From positions 91,589,419 to 91,653,418 of the forward strand of contig CM048841.1 of assembly GCA_026545765.1 (NCBI GenBank): a DNA stretch of 64,000 nt, written 5' to 3'. The stretch is from Plantago major (Eukaryota > Streptophyta > Magnoliopsida > Lamiales > Plantaginaceae). A program made the position numbers and the translations under genes. This document shows, in pieces, positions 1 to 10,987 of the stretch; the stretch's first letter is position 1, and each line of letters starts with the position of its first letter. The notes below the pieces were generated by a model. The model did no database searches. It saw nothing but the letters and a program-made list of their open reading frames with translations, and had not been told where the DNA came from.

Positions 1-501
1 CGAACCTTGATATTGCCCAAACATACCCTGGATAAAGAATGAAGTGTTTCTTGAGTATTTTGAAAATGGAAAGATATTACATATATGACTATATGCAACA
101 AAACATTGACTTACACCCTTGCAGTAACGATCACCATATTCATGAAAATTTCCGTATACATCCGGATACAAAGCTTCCAACTACAATTTACAAATAAACT
201 AATAATCGTAAAGAGCAAGCATTAATGTATATATGGAATTTAAATTTATTATCAAGGAGTAAGAGAGCATGCCTGTTTGAACAACTCGATTGGTCGTGAT
301 AATGCAGGAGTTCCACTAAGTAAGATTACGTACTCAGCTTTCTAAACATCATCAGCATAATAACACAGAAGACGTGAATAATATAGGTTATAATCAGGAA
401 GTGGTGTAAATGAAAATATAACTGATATTAGAGATAATGGCAGTTTCCCGATTAATACATATATGTCAAGTATACCGAGGGTCAATAGATAATCAGAGAT
501 A

Positions 502-558
502 CGCGCGCTGGGGGGTGTGTGTGTGTGTGCGCGCGCGCGTGTGTGTGTGTGTGTGTGA
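502..558. repeat. GT/GC dinucleotide microsatellite
   Basis: Alternating purine-pyrimidine tract of GT with a short GC block, in an intron of the partial helicase copy. A shorter version sits at the equivalent place near 16,684-16,718 of the other copy, so the two alleles have diverged in length since the duplication. Confidence 0.9.
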
Positions 559-1619
559 GGGTTAATATCTAATCAGAGAGAGACCTGCAATATGGGAATG
601 GTAGAAATTGTTCGTTTTGCTCGAGTATTCTTTAAGAAGTGGGATTCATCAGCAATTACAACCTAGACAAACATTTAATGCTCAGTAGAGAGCTAATTAC
701 AAAAGTAAACCATGAACAGAAAAAGACATGATACAGCTTAATTATCTTGTATAGATCAAGAATTAAGTGAGCTACAAATTACCTTGAAACCTGAAGCCAA
801 AAGTTTATCTTGTATCTTATGTACAATATCATAAGATATGATATTAAAAACACCATCGAGACTAATGGGCCTTTTGGTATTTGATGACACGATATTAAAT
901 CCACCTTTGTTAGAACCACTAGTCTGAGACACGACTACCTGAATCAAAGCCAAATACCAAGTAAATCTATCACACGAAACGAGAAGGATCGTGTAAAACG
1001 TGGTAATGCTACTATTCTCAGTTTCTAAGGATTTGAAGGACAAAATAAAGCATCAGTGTTCGTCTTAGACTCTTAGCAGAATAATGTTCAACTAAAACAA
1101 TTTATGTCACCAAATTACTGTAACATCACATGATGAAGGAATGAGAGCAAATGCGTTTTTGCATTCTGCATTCACTAACCTAGGTCAGTGCATTATGCAT
1201 ATGACAACAGAAAAAGAAGGAAGCTAATCATACGATGAAATTCTATATGTTACGAGAGCTGGTGGTTTATACATCCACTGAATTGGTTTTCATTATTCTA
1301 TTACACACAGAGAAGAAGAAAAGAGAAACTGAAAACATACAAGTATATCATAAGGATCAATATTCAGCCACTGTTGAATCATCTGCATGAAAGCAACCCA
1401 TATAACATTTACACATGTGACACTTTCAAACAACAAAGAAAAGAAGCAGCATTCTGCATCATTTATAGAAGCCCATGAATTCTAAAGCACTTACAGAAGC
1501 CCACTGGAGCCGTAAGAAAGGTGGGGTCAGAACCAGAACTGGCCATGCTTCAGGGAAGCAAGATGCTACAGCAATAGCCTGCAGATGTAACAGAGAATCA
1601 AACAAGAAAAATTAAGTAC

Positions 1620-3446
1620 GAACTATCTTACTAAGTTGATCCAGCATACCATTTCTTCTGATAATTTCCAGTTCCATCCTAAGTGTAAGAAACTGGGACT
1701 TGTCAAACTTGGTTTTGCTGATGATCTCATGTTATTTTGCAGGGTTGATACTAAGTTTGTTTCTACTATTAATCATATCTTGCTTAAGTTTTCTGCAGCT
1801 TCTGGTCTGCAGGTTAATAAGGGTAAGATTTCTATGTTTTTTGGTGGAATAGATGAACATAAGAAGCAAGAGCTGCTGACAATTATTCTCGAGGCTGTTT
1901 CAAGCTTGAAAATAAATCTGAACAAATCTGAAATTATTCCAGTTGGCAATGTTGAGCTGGTTGACGAACTAGCAGGTATATTAGGGTGTCGTGTAGCGCA
2001 TTTACCTATCTCATATCTTGGTCTACCATTGGGCGCACAATTTAAGAATCTGAGAATTTGGGATGGGATCATTGAACGGACAGAAAGAAGACTTGAAGGA
2101 TGGAAGAGAATGTATTTGTCAAAAGGTGGAAGGGTTACACTTATTAAGTCAACTTTGGCAAATTTACCTACTTACTTCCTATCATTGTTCCCTGTTCCGT
2201 CGGCTGTGGCAAACCGGTTGGAAAAAATTCAAAGGGATTTTCTTTGGGGAGAGGAGGGGGATGCTAAAAAGCTGCATTTGGTGAACTGGCAGATTGTTTG
2301 CTCCCCAATCAAATATGGTGGTCTTGGCTTGCGCAAGTTGACTTTATTCAATAAGGCCCTTCTTGGCAAATGGCTATGGAGGTTTGGTAATGAAAGAGGT
2401 AGTTTTTGGCGCACGATAATTGTAGAGAAATATGGAGAATCCGAGGGAGGTTGGTGCTTAATGAGTGCCATGGTACTTATGGGGTTAGCTTATGGAAATT
2501 TATTAGAAAGGGATGGCAAGATGTCCATGGAAGAATTAGACTGGAGGTAGGGGATGGGTCGAACGGTAGATTCTGGTATGACTGCTGGTGTGGGGACCAA
2601 CCGTTGAAATTTTCTTTTCCATCACTCTTTAATGTCTCAAACTGCCAAGAAGCCAAGGTTAAGATGTTGATGGAACTAAATAATGGCTGCATCTTTTGGA
2701 ATATATCATTTCGGAGGGATTTATTTGATTGGGAAGTTGAGCTATATGATGAATTGTTGTCATATTTATATGGGGCGCGAGTCAAACCCGGGGAGCTAGA
2801 TAGAAGCAGATGGACATTAGAAAGGGATGGATTGTTCTCCGTAAAGAGTTACTTTAACTCTTTGGGGCCAGCCACAGATATAAACTTCCCTTGGAAAATT
2901 ATTTGGAAAAGTAAACTGCTCCCTCGTGTGGCTTTCTTGTTATGGTGTATACTGGGAAAGGTGTTAACCACTGATAATTTGAGGCGACGTGGTATTTATA
3001 TTCTGGAGTGGTGTTTCATGTGTAAGGAAAACGGTGAATCCATTGAACACCTGTTCATTCATTGCAAATTGGCTAGGATCCTGTGGGATTATATATTGGG
3101 AATTTGTAACTTGTGTTGGTCGATGCCAAGAAAGGTGATAGATCTCCTAAGGGCTTGGAGAAGGATTTTGAAGGATAAAGATAAGAATATTTTGTGGAAT
3201 CTCATTCCAGGCTGTGTTATTTGGTGCATTTGGATTGACAACAGATGTTTCAAAGATGTTTCTAACTCGGATAAGAATTTTCTCAACAGTTTTTTGGGGT
3301 TGTTACTTTGCAGCTTTAATGGAGCTGCAAGTAACCCTTTACCTGATTGTAGTAGCTTAGTGTCCTTTATGTCTAAGTTGCTGTAATACACATCCCGTGT
3401 ATTTATCTCTAATAAAATTTCTTATTACCTTTCAATAAAAAAACAA
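1620..3446 (+). mobile_element. L1-type LINE fragment A (reverse transcriptase C-terminal part, zf-RVT, 3' end)
   Basis: A 5'-truncated non-LTR retrotransposon fragment. Frame 1636-2550 shows the end of the reverse transcriptase with the catalytic box FADDLMLF, then thumb-like sequence ([25 protein letters not shown]) typical of plant L1 elements. One frameshift near 2440-2470 moves the reading into 2406-3386, which holds a zf-RVT domain (WCFMCKENGESIEHLFIHC) and ends in a stop. A 3' end with an AATAAAA signal and a short A run follows at about 3411-3446. It shares the outer target-site duplication (1604-1619 and 5212-5227, AAGAAAAATTAAGTAC) with fragment B. It lies in intron 8 of the partial helicase copy and is absent from the other copy. 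Confidence 0.85.
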
Positions 3447-5211
3447 TTATGGGTTTCACTGAGGGAGCTTTCCCTATTAAGTACTTGGGAGTTCCCTTGA
3501 GTCCTAGGAGATTGCTTCGTTCTGATTATGATACTATTGTTTTGAATATGGTTAATAGGATACAGTGCTGGAATCATAAACATATGAGCTACGCAGGTAG
3601 GTTAGTCCTTTAAAGTCTGTTCTGTATAGTATCCAGAACTTCTGGGCTAAACTCTTTCCCTTCCCTGTTGGTGTGGCCAGAAGGATTACAAGTATACTCA
3701 GGAATTTTTTGTGGTCTGGTTCTGCTGTTGGAAAGAAAAGTTTGTTGGCTTGGGCTTCTGTATGTCAGGAAAGATGCAGAGGTGGTTTAGAAAAGAGAGG
3801 TTCTCTCTTGGAACAAGGCATCTATGTGTGCCCATATTTTTGATTTGCAGGCTCATAATGCTTCTAATTCTATCTGGCATCATAGGGTTTCTACTTATAA
3901 TCTGCATCATAGTGATATTTGGTCTGTCCAGAAAAAGCAAGGGGATAGTGCTTGGTGTAAGTCTCTTCTTTCTCACAGAAATATGCTTCTCCAACTCAAT
4001 TGCAAAGTCCAGGGTTCCTTGATGTCTCAGACTGCCAGAAATAAGTTGTGTCCTTTCTTGTATGATTTGCTCTGGAGGAAGAATGATATTTGTGCTTGGC
4101 AGGATGTAGTTTGGAATTCTGTTGCTACACCTAGGGCTTCTATGATTGTTTGGCTTTTGTGTCAAATAGGCTGCCTGTGAAGACCAGACTCCACAGCTGG
4201 GGCTTGATTGATACTTTGTACTTCTGGAGTGGATGAAACTAGAAATCATCTGTTTGGGGACTGTCCGTTTACTCAGGCTGTGTTTAAGTACCTCTGGCCT
4301 CTGGTTGAGCCCAGATTTACTACTAGAACTTTCTGTGATTTCCTGGACAATTTTATTCATTCCACTCACAAAAAGTGCAGCTTGTTTGCTGTTCGAGCTG
4401 GTCTTTTCTGTTCTATACTTGCAGGTATTTGGATGGCTAAGAATCAGGTAATTTTCCAAGCCAAACTCTGGACACCTGAGGCTCTTTGCTGTTATATTAG
4501 TGAAGAGGTTCTGTTCAGAATCAAGTTTAAGGTCAAGAAACATAACAGGTATCATAGAGGTTTGATTGCTAATCTCTCACACTTCAAGTTCTCTCCTCCT
4601 TGATCTCTTTTTTGTGGTTTCTTGTGACAGCTGCAAATGGAGAAGGGTACTAACTTGTGGTGTTAATAAGGCTAGCACCTTTTTTTTTAGTTTACTGTAC
4701 TGCAGGTGCTTTGTGACACGAAATTTAGATGTTGTCTGACATGTTCATCGGAAAATTGCACAGGTGTGATTTTTGCTCAAGGTCACCTGAGCTTCTTGGT
4801 TCCATTATAGCCCGGAAAGCTTGGAGATCCATGGGGAAACAGTGTTGTACCTGCGCCATTGTGTGAAGTGGAAGTTTGGTTGTGGACCTAGTCTATCGCC
4901 TCTGGACTTACACTTGAGTTTGCCCTTTATCTGTCGGGGTCACAGAGAGATATCTGGAGCTCCTTGGGCTGATATTTTCCTTGTATAGGCAGGTTACTTT
5001 GTTTTTAGAGCTAGCTTGGATCATCGTTTATAACTAGAGTCCAGCTACTTGTGCCTTTTGTGATCTCTTGTTCTAGTTACACTGACTAGTTGAACTTTCG
5101 AGAGTTTGTTTGATACTTAGAATTCTGTTGTATTGTGATTGGAGTATACTCCTCTTACCTTGTATACTCTCTTTGGGCTTAATGGATTTTAATTTAGTGC
5201 AAAAAAAAAAA
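3447..5211 (+). mobile_element. LINE fragment B (different L1 family, 3' half with poly(A))
   Basis: A second non-LTR fragment in the same orientation, starting abruptly after the A run of fragment A. It begins within reverse transcriptase sequence (GAFPIKYLGVPLSPRRLL), continues through thumb-like and zf-RVT-like sequence (DETRNHLFGDCPFTQAVFKY near 4230-4300), and ends with a 3' untranslated region of about 600 bp and a poly(A) tail at about 5200-5211, directly followed by the right copy of the 16 bp target-site duplication. The frame is interrupted by several stops and shifts. Its sequence differs from fragment A, so the block is either one LINE inserted into the poly(A) tail of another or a template-switch chimera. 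Confidence 0.8.
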
Positions 5212-6500
5212 AAGAAAAATTAAGTACTCAGAAACAGAAAAGAAAGTAGCATACCATTGAAATTTGATCATCTTGAACCTTGATTTTACTTGATTTTAAG
5301 CAACTCTGATTTAGACACATTTTTGTCAATTCTATAAACAGAACCACAGAACATCAGTATCTTTCGAGAAAATCCAGAAAGTAAAAATAATTGCCTACGT
5401 TAGGGGGAGTGATACATTCAAGCTGAATCTTCTGAGAATTGCATTGGCGACACGCCTGACACTTGCAAGAGGATTTTTCTAAAATTAACGGCCTAACAAC
5501 CAAGAATTCTTTTTCTCATTTTTTAAGTATTTTCAGACAAGTTACTAACTTTTTAAAAGATCAACCAAATGTTAAGTATCTCCTCCTTCTATCTAGAAAA
5601 CAGCACCATTGCCTTGGTTCCAGTGTTTTAATTCCAAGCAATTCATATCTTTTTCCAAAAAGTTATATCTAAGAAGTCCTTGGACATCAAATGTCTCCAC
5701 GGGCATAACAGATAAAGTACAAAGTATGTCGAAGCTTAATACCTGCAGAGTCTTTCCAAGACCCATTTCATCAGCGAGCAACGCTCTGCCTCCATGTTGC
5801 AACACGAATCTGAAAAATAACCAGTTACAAGCACGACAAAAATGACACTATAGATATACTACTAATTAGCTGTTATATGACAAACTAATATCTGTTTGAC
5901 ATTATAGTGCTCTACTCATCATACATGGTGCTCTTATCCTTTAACGAAGCGAAGTATTTAGAGAGTAATTCTCAACATACCTAACGCCATCACGTTGGAA
6001 AGGCATGAGCCGAGATTCAAGACAAGGGGGAATCTTTCCGTAACAATCTGTTGGAACATGGTGAACATTTAAATGTGTTGACATTAACAAGGACATTTGC
6101 ATTTTGAGCACAGTATACAAAGAAACAAACAAACAAACAAACAAAAAAAAACCAAAACTGAACTGTTCACAGATGAATCATATGTTGATGATAATTAAAT
6201 GAAAGATTTTTCTTATTAACTCACTGTAGGAAGTGCATGTCATCGTTAGAAAATATATATAAATATATAAGGAGTCTATGCTAATGTTGGTTGATCTAGA
6301 TAGCAACCATACTGTGTCCTCGCATACCACACATTAACAAAAGCCCCACCAAATCCATATGAACTATGAAGTGATGGTGAAAGACCAACTACACTTTAAA
6401 ATGAGAGCTTGAAAAAAACATTTGTTTACATTAAAAATCACAGAACAAATATTAGAGGGAATATTAGACTCTTGCAATGAAGGTCATTGAATATTAATTG

Positions 6501-6735
6501 CTCCCTCCGTCTCAGTGAGTAATTTATGCATTCATTTTGTGCGGGGATTTAGTAGAGTGCATTATAAGATATTAATCGGTAGTGTTATATGTATGTGGAG
6601 GTGGCACATACTAGAGGGCGTGTAAGAAAAAGTTGCTGAAAAAAGGAAATGTAAGGTATTGATTGGGCGAATATAAAGGGAAACACAAACTATTTATTCC
6701 TACCTTACACTTATTCCGTACAAAAGACTCCTTTA
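6501..6735. mobile_element. Possible one-ended MITE remnant (shared by both duplication units)
   Basis: Starts with CTCCCTCCGTCTCAGTGAG, the usual Stowaway-like terminus, and continues for about 235 bp, but I cannot find a matching opposite terminus. The counterpart lies at about 18,967-19,200 in the other unit. Confidence 0.4.
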
Positions 6736-7014
6736 ATGATTCTTATTTATTGTATATAGATATTTTGTTTCACCTTATATAATGGCAACTAACTGTCTAC
6801 CATAAACATTTAACCCCTCCCCAAGTACCCTCCCCCCCCCCCCCCCCCCAAAAAAAAAAAAAAAAAGAAAGAGAAAAAATGAACTATCTAATATGTTATA
6901 CCTTGAAGATCCGGAAGTTCCGCAGCAGCAGCCATAGCACGCCTCACCAAAGGATCTAAGCTCTCAAGCTGCAGAAGTAAACATGTGAGAATAAAATGGA
7001 ACAGTATATCAATA

Positions 7015-7181
7015 CTCCCTCCGTCTCAGGCTCAACTTCCCGTCGGCCTTGGAACGGGTTTTAAGAGTGAAATATATAAATAATTAGAATAATTTAGAAA
7101 GAGAAAGAGTGAATAAAGTAGGAAAGGGAGTGAAAGATTTTCTATTTAAGGTATGAGAAGTTGCAATTGGGACAGAGGGAG
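7015..7181. mobile_element. Stowaway-type MITE (copy in left duplication unit)
   Basis: About 167 bp bounded by CTCCCTCCGT at one end and its complement ACAGAGGGAG at the other, flanked by TA on both sides, as expected for Tc1/mariner-derived MITEs. It lies in the intron between exons 5 and 6 of the partial helicase copy. The same element is at 19,459-19,640. Confidence 0.75.
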
Positions 7182-7857
7182 TATAATATATAACTTCAAT
7201 CTTATACATTATCATATTCTGTGGACAGTTCGATTTAGTACTTCCATGTGCACCCAAATAAAGGATGGCGGCAGCGAGGTGGGTGGGGTTTGTTGTGTGT
7301 GTGTGTTGTGGGGGTGGGGGGGGGGGGGGGGTGAGAGAGAGAATATCATCATGTCCCATATTTGAGAATATTACCATGACTTTTATGCTAGGGAGATCAT
7401 GGAGAACACTTTCAGCTTTTGACAGTGACGAAAGAGGAAACTTCCACAATCTACATTACATGAGATATAAGTGTCATAGTTTGCAACAAAAGCAATTGTA
7501 ACATAAACTCAAAACACATACAGGAACCTATAAACCCTCATTTGGGCTTGCCAAAAGTAATAAAAAAATTCCCACAATGCAATATCAAGAAAAAAAGTTA
7601 CACCTTTCATCTCTATTCCAAACGGCTCCTAGAATCTTGCGAAAAGCATCTACAAGTATCTATTGCAGGTGAAGAGAATAGTTACGAAAAAAAAAAATAT
7701 GAACACTACATGCTGAACGTGGGTGCAGAGAAAAAAAGGCATGGCATACCTGGTTAAATGTGAATTTTGCGGCAACGTTTCCACTAGCATGTAGGAAAAA
7801 CTTTACTTGGACATTCGCAAGGTGTTGAATTGATGAGTTATCTTCATTGGAAGAGAT

Positions 7858-8336
7858 CAAGGTTGTCAATCGCAAATCGCGTCGCTAGGCTAAAAAACCG
7901 GGATCATGATCATGGCGGATAGAAGGAAAAAAAAAACGCAAAATTTATAAAAAAATATATAGGATGAGTTAAAATTAGTGTAAAGACAAGCAAAGTAAAC
8001 TAAGAAATAAATAAGTCTCATACATAACATAAGTCATAATGTCATAACACAAGCAAGTCTCATACATAACATGATAACAAAGCAAAGTCATAAACGAAAG
8101 TCGAAACACACACAAAAGCAAGCAAATAGTTGGCCTTTGTTCCTTAAGTGAGGGGTAAAATTGCCAAATGACGCCCTAGGGCGAATTTAACCGTCCCGGG
8201 CTATCGCGCCCGGGACGGGATCTGAGATCGCGGGCTGTCGCGGGCGCGACAGCCCGCGATAGTAACCTGTCCCGCTACAGCTTTGCTGTAGCGGACAGGT
8301 CTTTCTCGGGCGCGATCGCGCGCCGGGATTGACAAC
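7858..8336. mobile_element. 479 bp GC-rich palindromic insertion with 12 bp target-site duplication
   Basis: Interrupts the intron upstream of exon 3 of the partial helicase copy. ATTGGAAGAGAT is present on both sides (7846-7857 and 8337-8348) and only once in the other copy. The ends carry a short inverted repeat GTTGTCAATC / GATTGACAAC. The right half is very GC-rich for this window and folds on itself: a stem of GCGGGCTGTCG with CGACAGCCCGC, and a stem of CCTGTCCGCTACAGC type around 8267-8301. No coding sequence is seen. It looks like a non-autonomous DNA transposon, possibly MULE-like from the duplication length, but the family is not certain. Confidence 0.7.
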
Positions 8337-8657
8337 ATTGGAAGAGATACATCACACCCAGATTTTCAATACATTATAAGTTTAAAAAAAGAAAGTAAAT
8401 ACAGACAACATAATGAAGAAACTCACTTAGAGACTGTAGTGGTGTCATTGAAGCTGGCAGTATCCTTTCCTTCTGGGATGCATTTATTTGCTATACAAAT
8501 TGTTTATCCAGTTAAAATCAATTACAAATAAATAATTCTATCAATCAGAATAATGAGTTAACGTGTATGATATCAGCCATGCATCTAGGATTCAAGTTGA
8601 AAATTCACAGAGGTGTTAAAATATATATAGTACATATATATTATCTCATCATTCCAG

Positions 8658-9817
8658 CTGGGGTGTTCAATGGTACAAAACCGGACCGGAAAACAGGTCC
8701 GTTTCGGTTTTTAACCTGCTTGGACCGGAACCATGAGAGTGTGCAAATTGTGTTGATCTGTCGGAAAAGAATCAAAATGAAGAAACCAACCCTACACACT
8801 TTCCCTACAAAACATTATTGCAACAGTCAATATAGAAGACGGCACACTTGAAATGCTGCAAGCTAGCAGGTAAACTTTGAATCTTCAATTAATCTCATTT
8901 TGTTGCTTAAAAAATTTGCTTTGCACGAACCCATCAATTATAACATTTCAGATATGCCATTTTACCCTATGATGAATAACAAAACGGAACGAAGTGGTAA
9001 GGTACTTGAGTTCACTTGTAGCGGATACCAGCGAGAAATCGGGAAAAGAAGAATAACAAAACGGAAAAATGAAGCAAGGAATTGCAGAAATTTGCAATAG
9101 CAACCAGATTAGACGAAAACTTGCGGATTTCATTTTTGGCTTCGAACAACTCCAAGCTCTTGAACTTCGACCTCCTATGCGCGATTAAGATGAAGGTAGC
9201 TCTTCTCCAGTCGCTTGCCCTTCCCATTCAAATTGATTTTTCCCTCCAATTGGTTTTTACCTCAATTTTTTTGGCTTAGATTGTGGTAGATGGGTTTTGT
9301 GAGAGAGTGAGTGAACAAGAGCGGTGGGAGATTGACCTTTGTTATGTTTACCGTTTTACTCTGTGTTTGTGAGAGAGTGAGTGAAGTTCTGCTGGAGCTG
9401 GACTGACACGGTGAAATACTGATTTCGTAATGTGAAAATAGAGAAATGAATTACTACCAACTAATTACTACACTGACATTTTCATTTTTTAAATATATAC
9501 ATAAACAATAGTAGTATATTTTATAAGTGAATGTGTATTAATAATATTTATCCTCTTTATAAAAACACGTAACTAATTTTTCCGTTTATAATTGTAATGT
9601 TTGTTGGTCTTTCTATAGCTAGAGCCCTTAAAACTTGCAAGTACTACCTTTTAATTAGAAGTTGTTTATGTAAAAACTAAAATATTTTGAAGTATGATAA
9701 TAGATGTTCCAAAGCTCAAATTCAAGTAGCTTGTGCAATGATATATCTGCTGACATGTTAGATCATTCTTGCTAAGTTTCTCAGTCGTTATTACACTAGA
9801 CATCAGTGCCATGTTTT
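8658..9817. other. Intergenic: right edge of tandem duplication, no gene recognised
   Basis: Unique sequence follows the duplication edge. It opens with GGGGTGTTCAATGGTAC and a stretch rich in ACCGGA, which resembles ends of hAT-like non-autonomous elements. Short open frames of 60-95 codons around 8567-9280 show no family resemblance. The stretch 9240-9420 is T/AG-rich with a repeated GTGAGAGAGTGAGTGA and could be promoter-like, but nothing firm can be said. Confidence 0.5.
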
Positions 9818-10087
9818 TCCTTCTGCCGTTTGGTATGGTTATGCCATACTTCTTGATGCCAAAATTGTCCCAACTTGTAACTCAATTCAGCGTATGCTAA
9901 AAGCCTTGTCGAATTTGTATTAGTGTGTTTTGGGCTGAATTATTGGGCAACTCATATTTTAATATAGGCCACACGAATTGGACTATTCAGCCCCAATGAT
10001 GTGCCTAGTGCAGTTGGCTTAACAATCCAACTTTTTTTTTTTTGTCCAAACACAAATTTTATGGCATAACCATACCAAACAGCAGTA
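9818..10087. mobile_element. MITE with long terminal inverted repeats (hAT-like)
   Basis: The ends carry GTTTGGTATGGTTATGCCAT (near 9828) and its reverse complement (near 10,060), flanked by a direct repeat CATGTTTT at 9810-9817 and 10,088-10,095. A length of about 270 bp with no open frame fits a non-autonomous element; the 8 bp duplication suggests the hAT superfamily. An internal poly(T) run lies near 10,032-10,043. Confidence 0.75.
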
Positions 10088-10987
10088 CATGTTTTCATTG
10101 CTGGGCATTGTTTTCCTTTTCCCATTGGAAATCATCGTCTCTGGTCGACTGTAATATGGTGATTATGCTTTCTCAACTTACTTCAGAAGTGAACAGCGAT
10201 GAACCGATCTTGTAGGAGAGAATCTCTCTAAAATTTTCTTCTGAAATTTTGAAATCATTCTCCCCGGTGAACACTTGAGGGTAGAATACTGAAATTCACT
10301 CTCTTTAAAATGCATGCAGATTGGAATGCCAATTGACAAGGCCATAGAAAGTAGAAACCCTTAAAAGGGTTGGTCTTGTGTCTGAGATAGCAGTTAATGG
10401 GCAATGCATATTGCAAGCTGTGCCCTGCAGTAAAGCTTCTGTTATTCTCCAAACCGCTGGAATAGTTTGATCAACTAAGTTTCTCAACTCAAACTTCGGA
10501 CCGGGAGAATCAAGTGACATTCACCTGCTTGTCCAGTTGGTTCTCAGCAACATGATGGAGCAAACATTTGTGTTGTAGAAATACTTGCACAGAAAAGCAT
10601 CAAAAGAAAGTTAAAAGCAATTCAATTAGATGCATAATCCTCTTAGATAGGTGTTACTGAAGTTATTTATCCGTGACAGGAAATTGATGTATAGAAAGTT
10701 GTAAGGTACATTTCCAACAAGAAGTTCTATTGAAGTTCAATCGAGAAAACATTTCTAGTGCAACAAAAATAATTCACTCTAAATTTCGTAACAAAGCCAG
10801 ATGAGCAGTGAGCACATCGCCGGAAGGAATGAAGCATGATCAGAGCCTCATAATCCGATTTAGGCATGAATATAAAACGTCTATAAAACAAGGTTGCTTC
10901 ATGCCTCATAATCCGATGCTTTACACACGCAATACATATAACTGCATCTTAGACAAAAGAAGAAGAAGATACACATCCGTTAACAGT
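10088..10987. other. 3' flank of the helicase gene, no gene recognised
   Basis: About 900 bp between the MITE and the helicase stop codon. The part next to 10,988 will include the helicase 3' untranslated region (minus strand). Two overlapping open frames of 65-71 codons at 10,255-10,520 show no recognisable family and are taken as chance. Confidence 0.5.

Larger units (their letters stand above)
1..8487 (-). pseudogene. Partial tandem copy of SMARCAL1-like helicase gene (exons 2-15, runs off left edge)
   Basis: This is a second copy of the helicase gene at 10,988-21,611, in the same orientation. Exons matching 2 to 14 lie at about 8427-8487, 7750-7841, 7604-7659, 7375-7450, 6902-6968, 5981-6047, 5743-5809, 1495-1578, 1341-1382, 783-938, 585-662, 273-341 and 115-180, and the window opens inside exon 15. 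The coding parts I read are still open and keep motif I (DEMGLGKT) and the DESH box. Three things argue against a working gene. No counterpart of coding exon 1 lies upstream. The exon 2 acceptor reads AA where the intact gene has AG. Intron 8 carries a 3.6 kb LINE insertion. The exon 13 donor is GC instead of GT, which is tolerated in plants. An alternative first exon cannot be excluded, so this may be a transcribed truncated paralogue. Confidence 0.85.
1..8657. repeat. Left unit of a direct tandem duplication (matches about 15,806-20,609)
   Basis: Exons and introns match the 15.8-20.6 kb region collinearly from the first base to about 8657, after which the sequences part company. By eye the identity is in the mid-90s percent. 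The length difference is explained by two insertions in this unit (1620-5211 and 7858-8336). The spacing between equivalent right edges implies a duplicated unit of roughly 12 kb including later insertions, with its other end left of the window. Confidence 0.88.

Noticed and set aside
7084-7501. Several overlapping open frames with Pro or Gly runs
   Set aside because: They read through a G run, a GT microsatellite and a MITE in an intron of the partial helicase copy.
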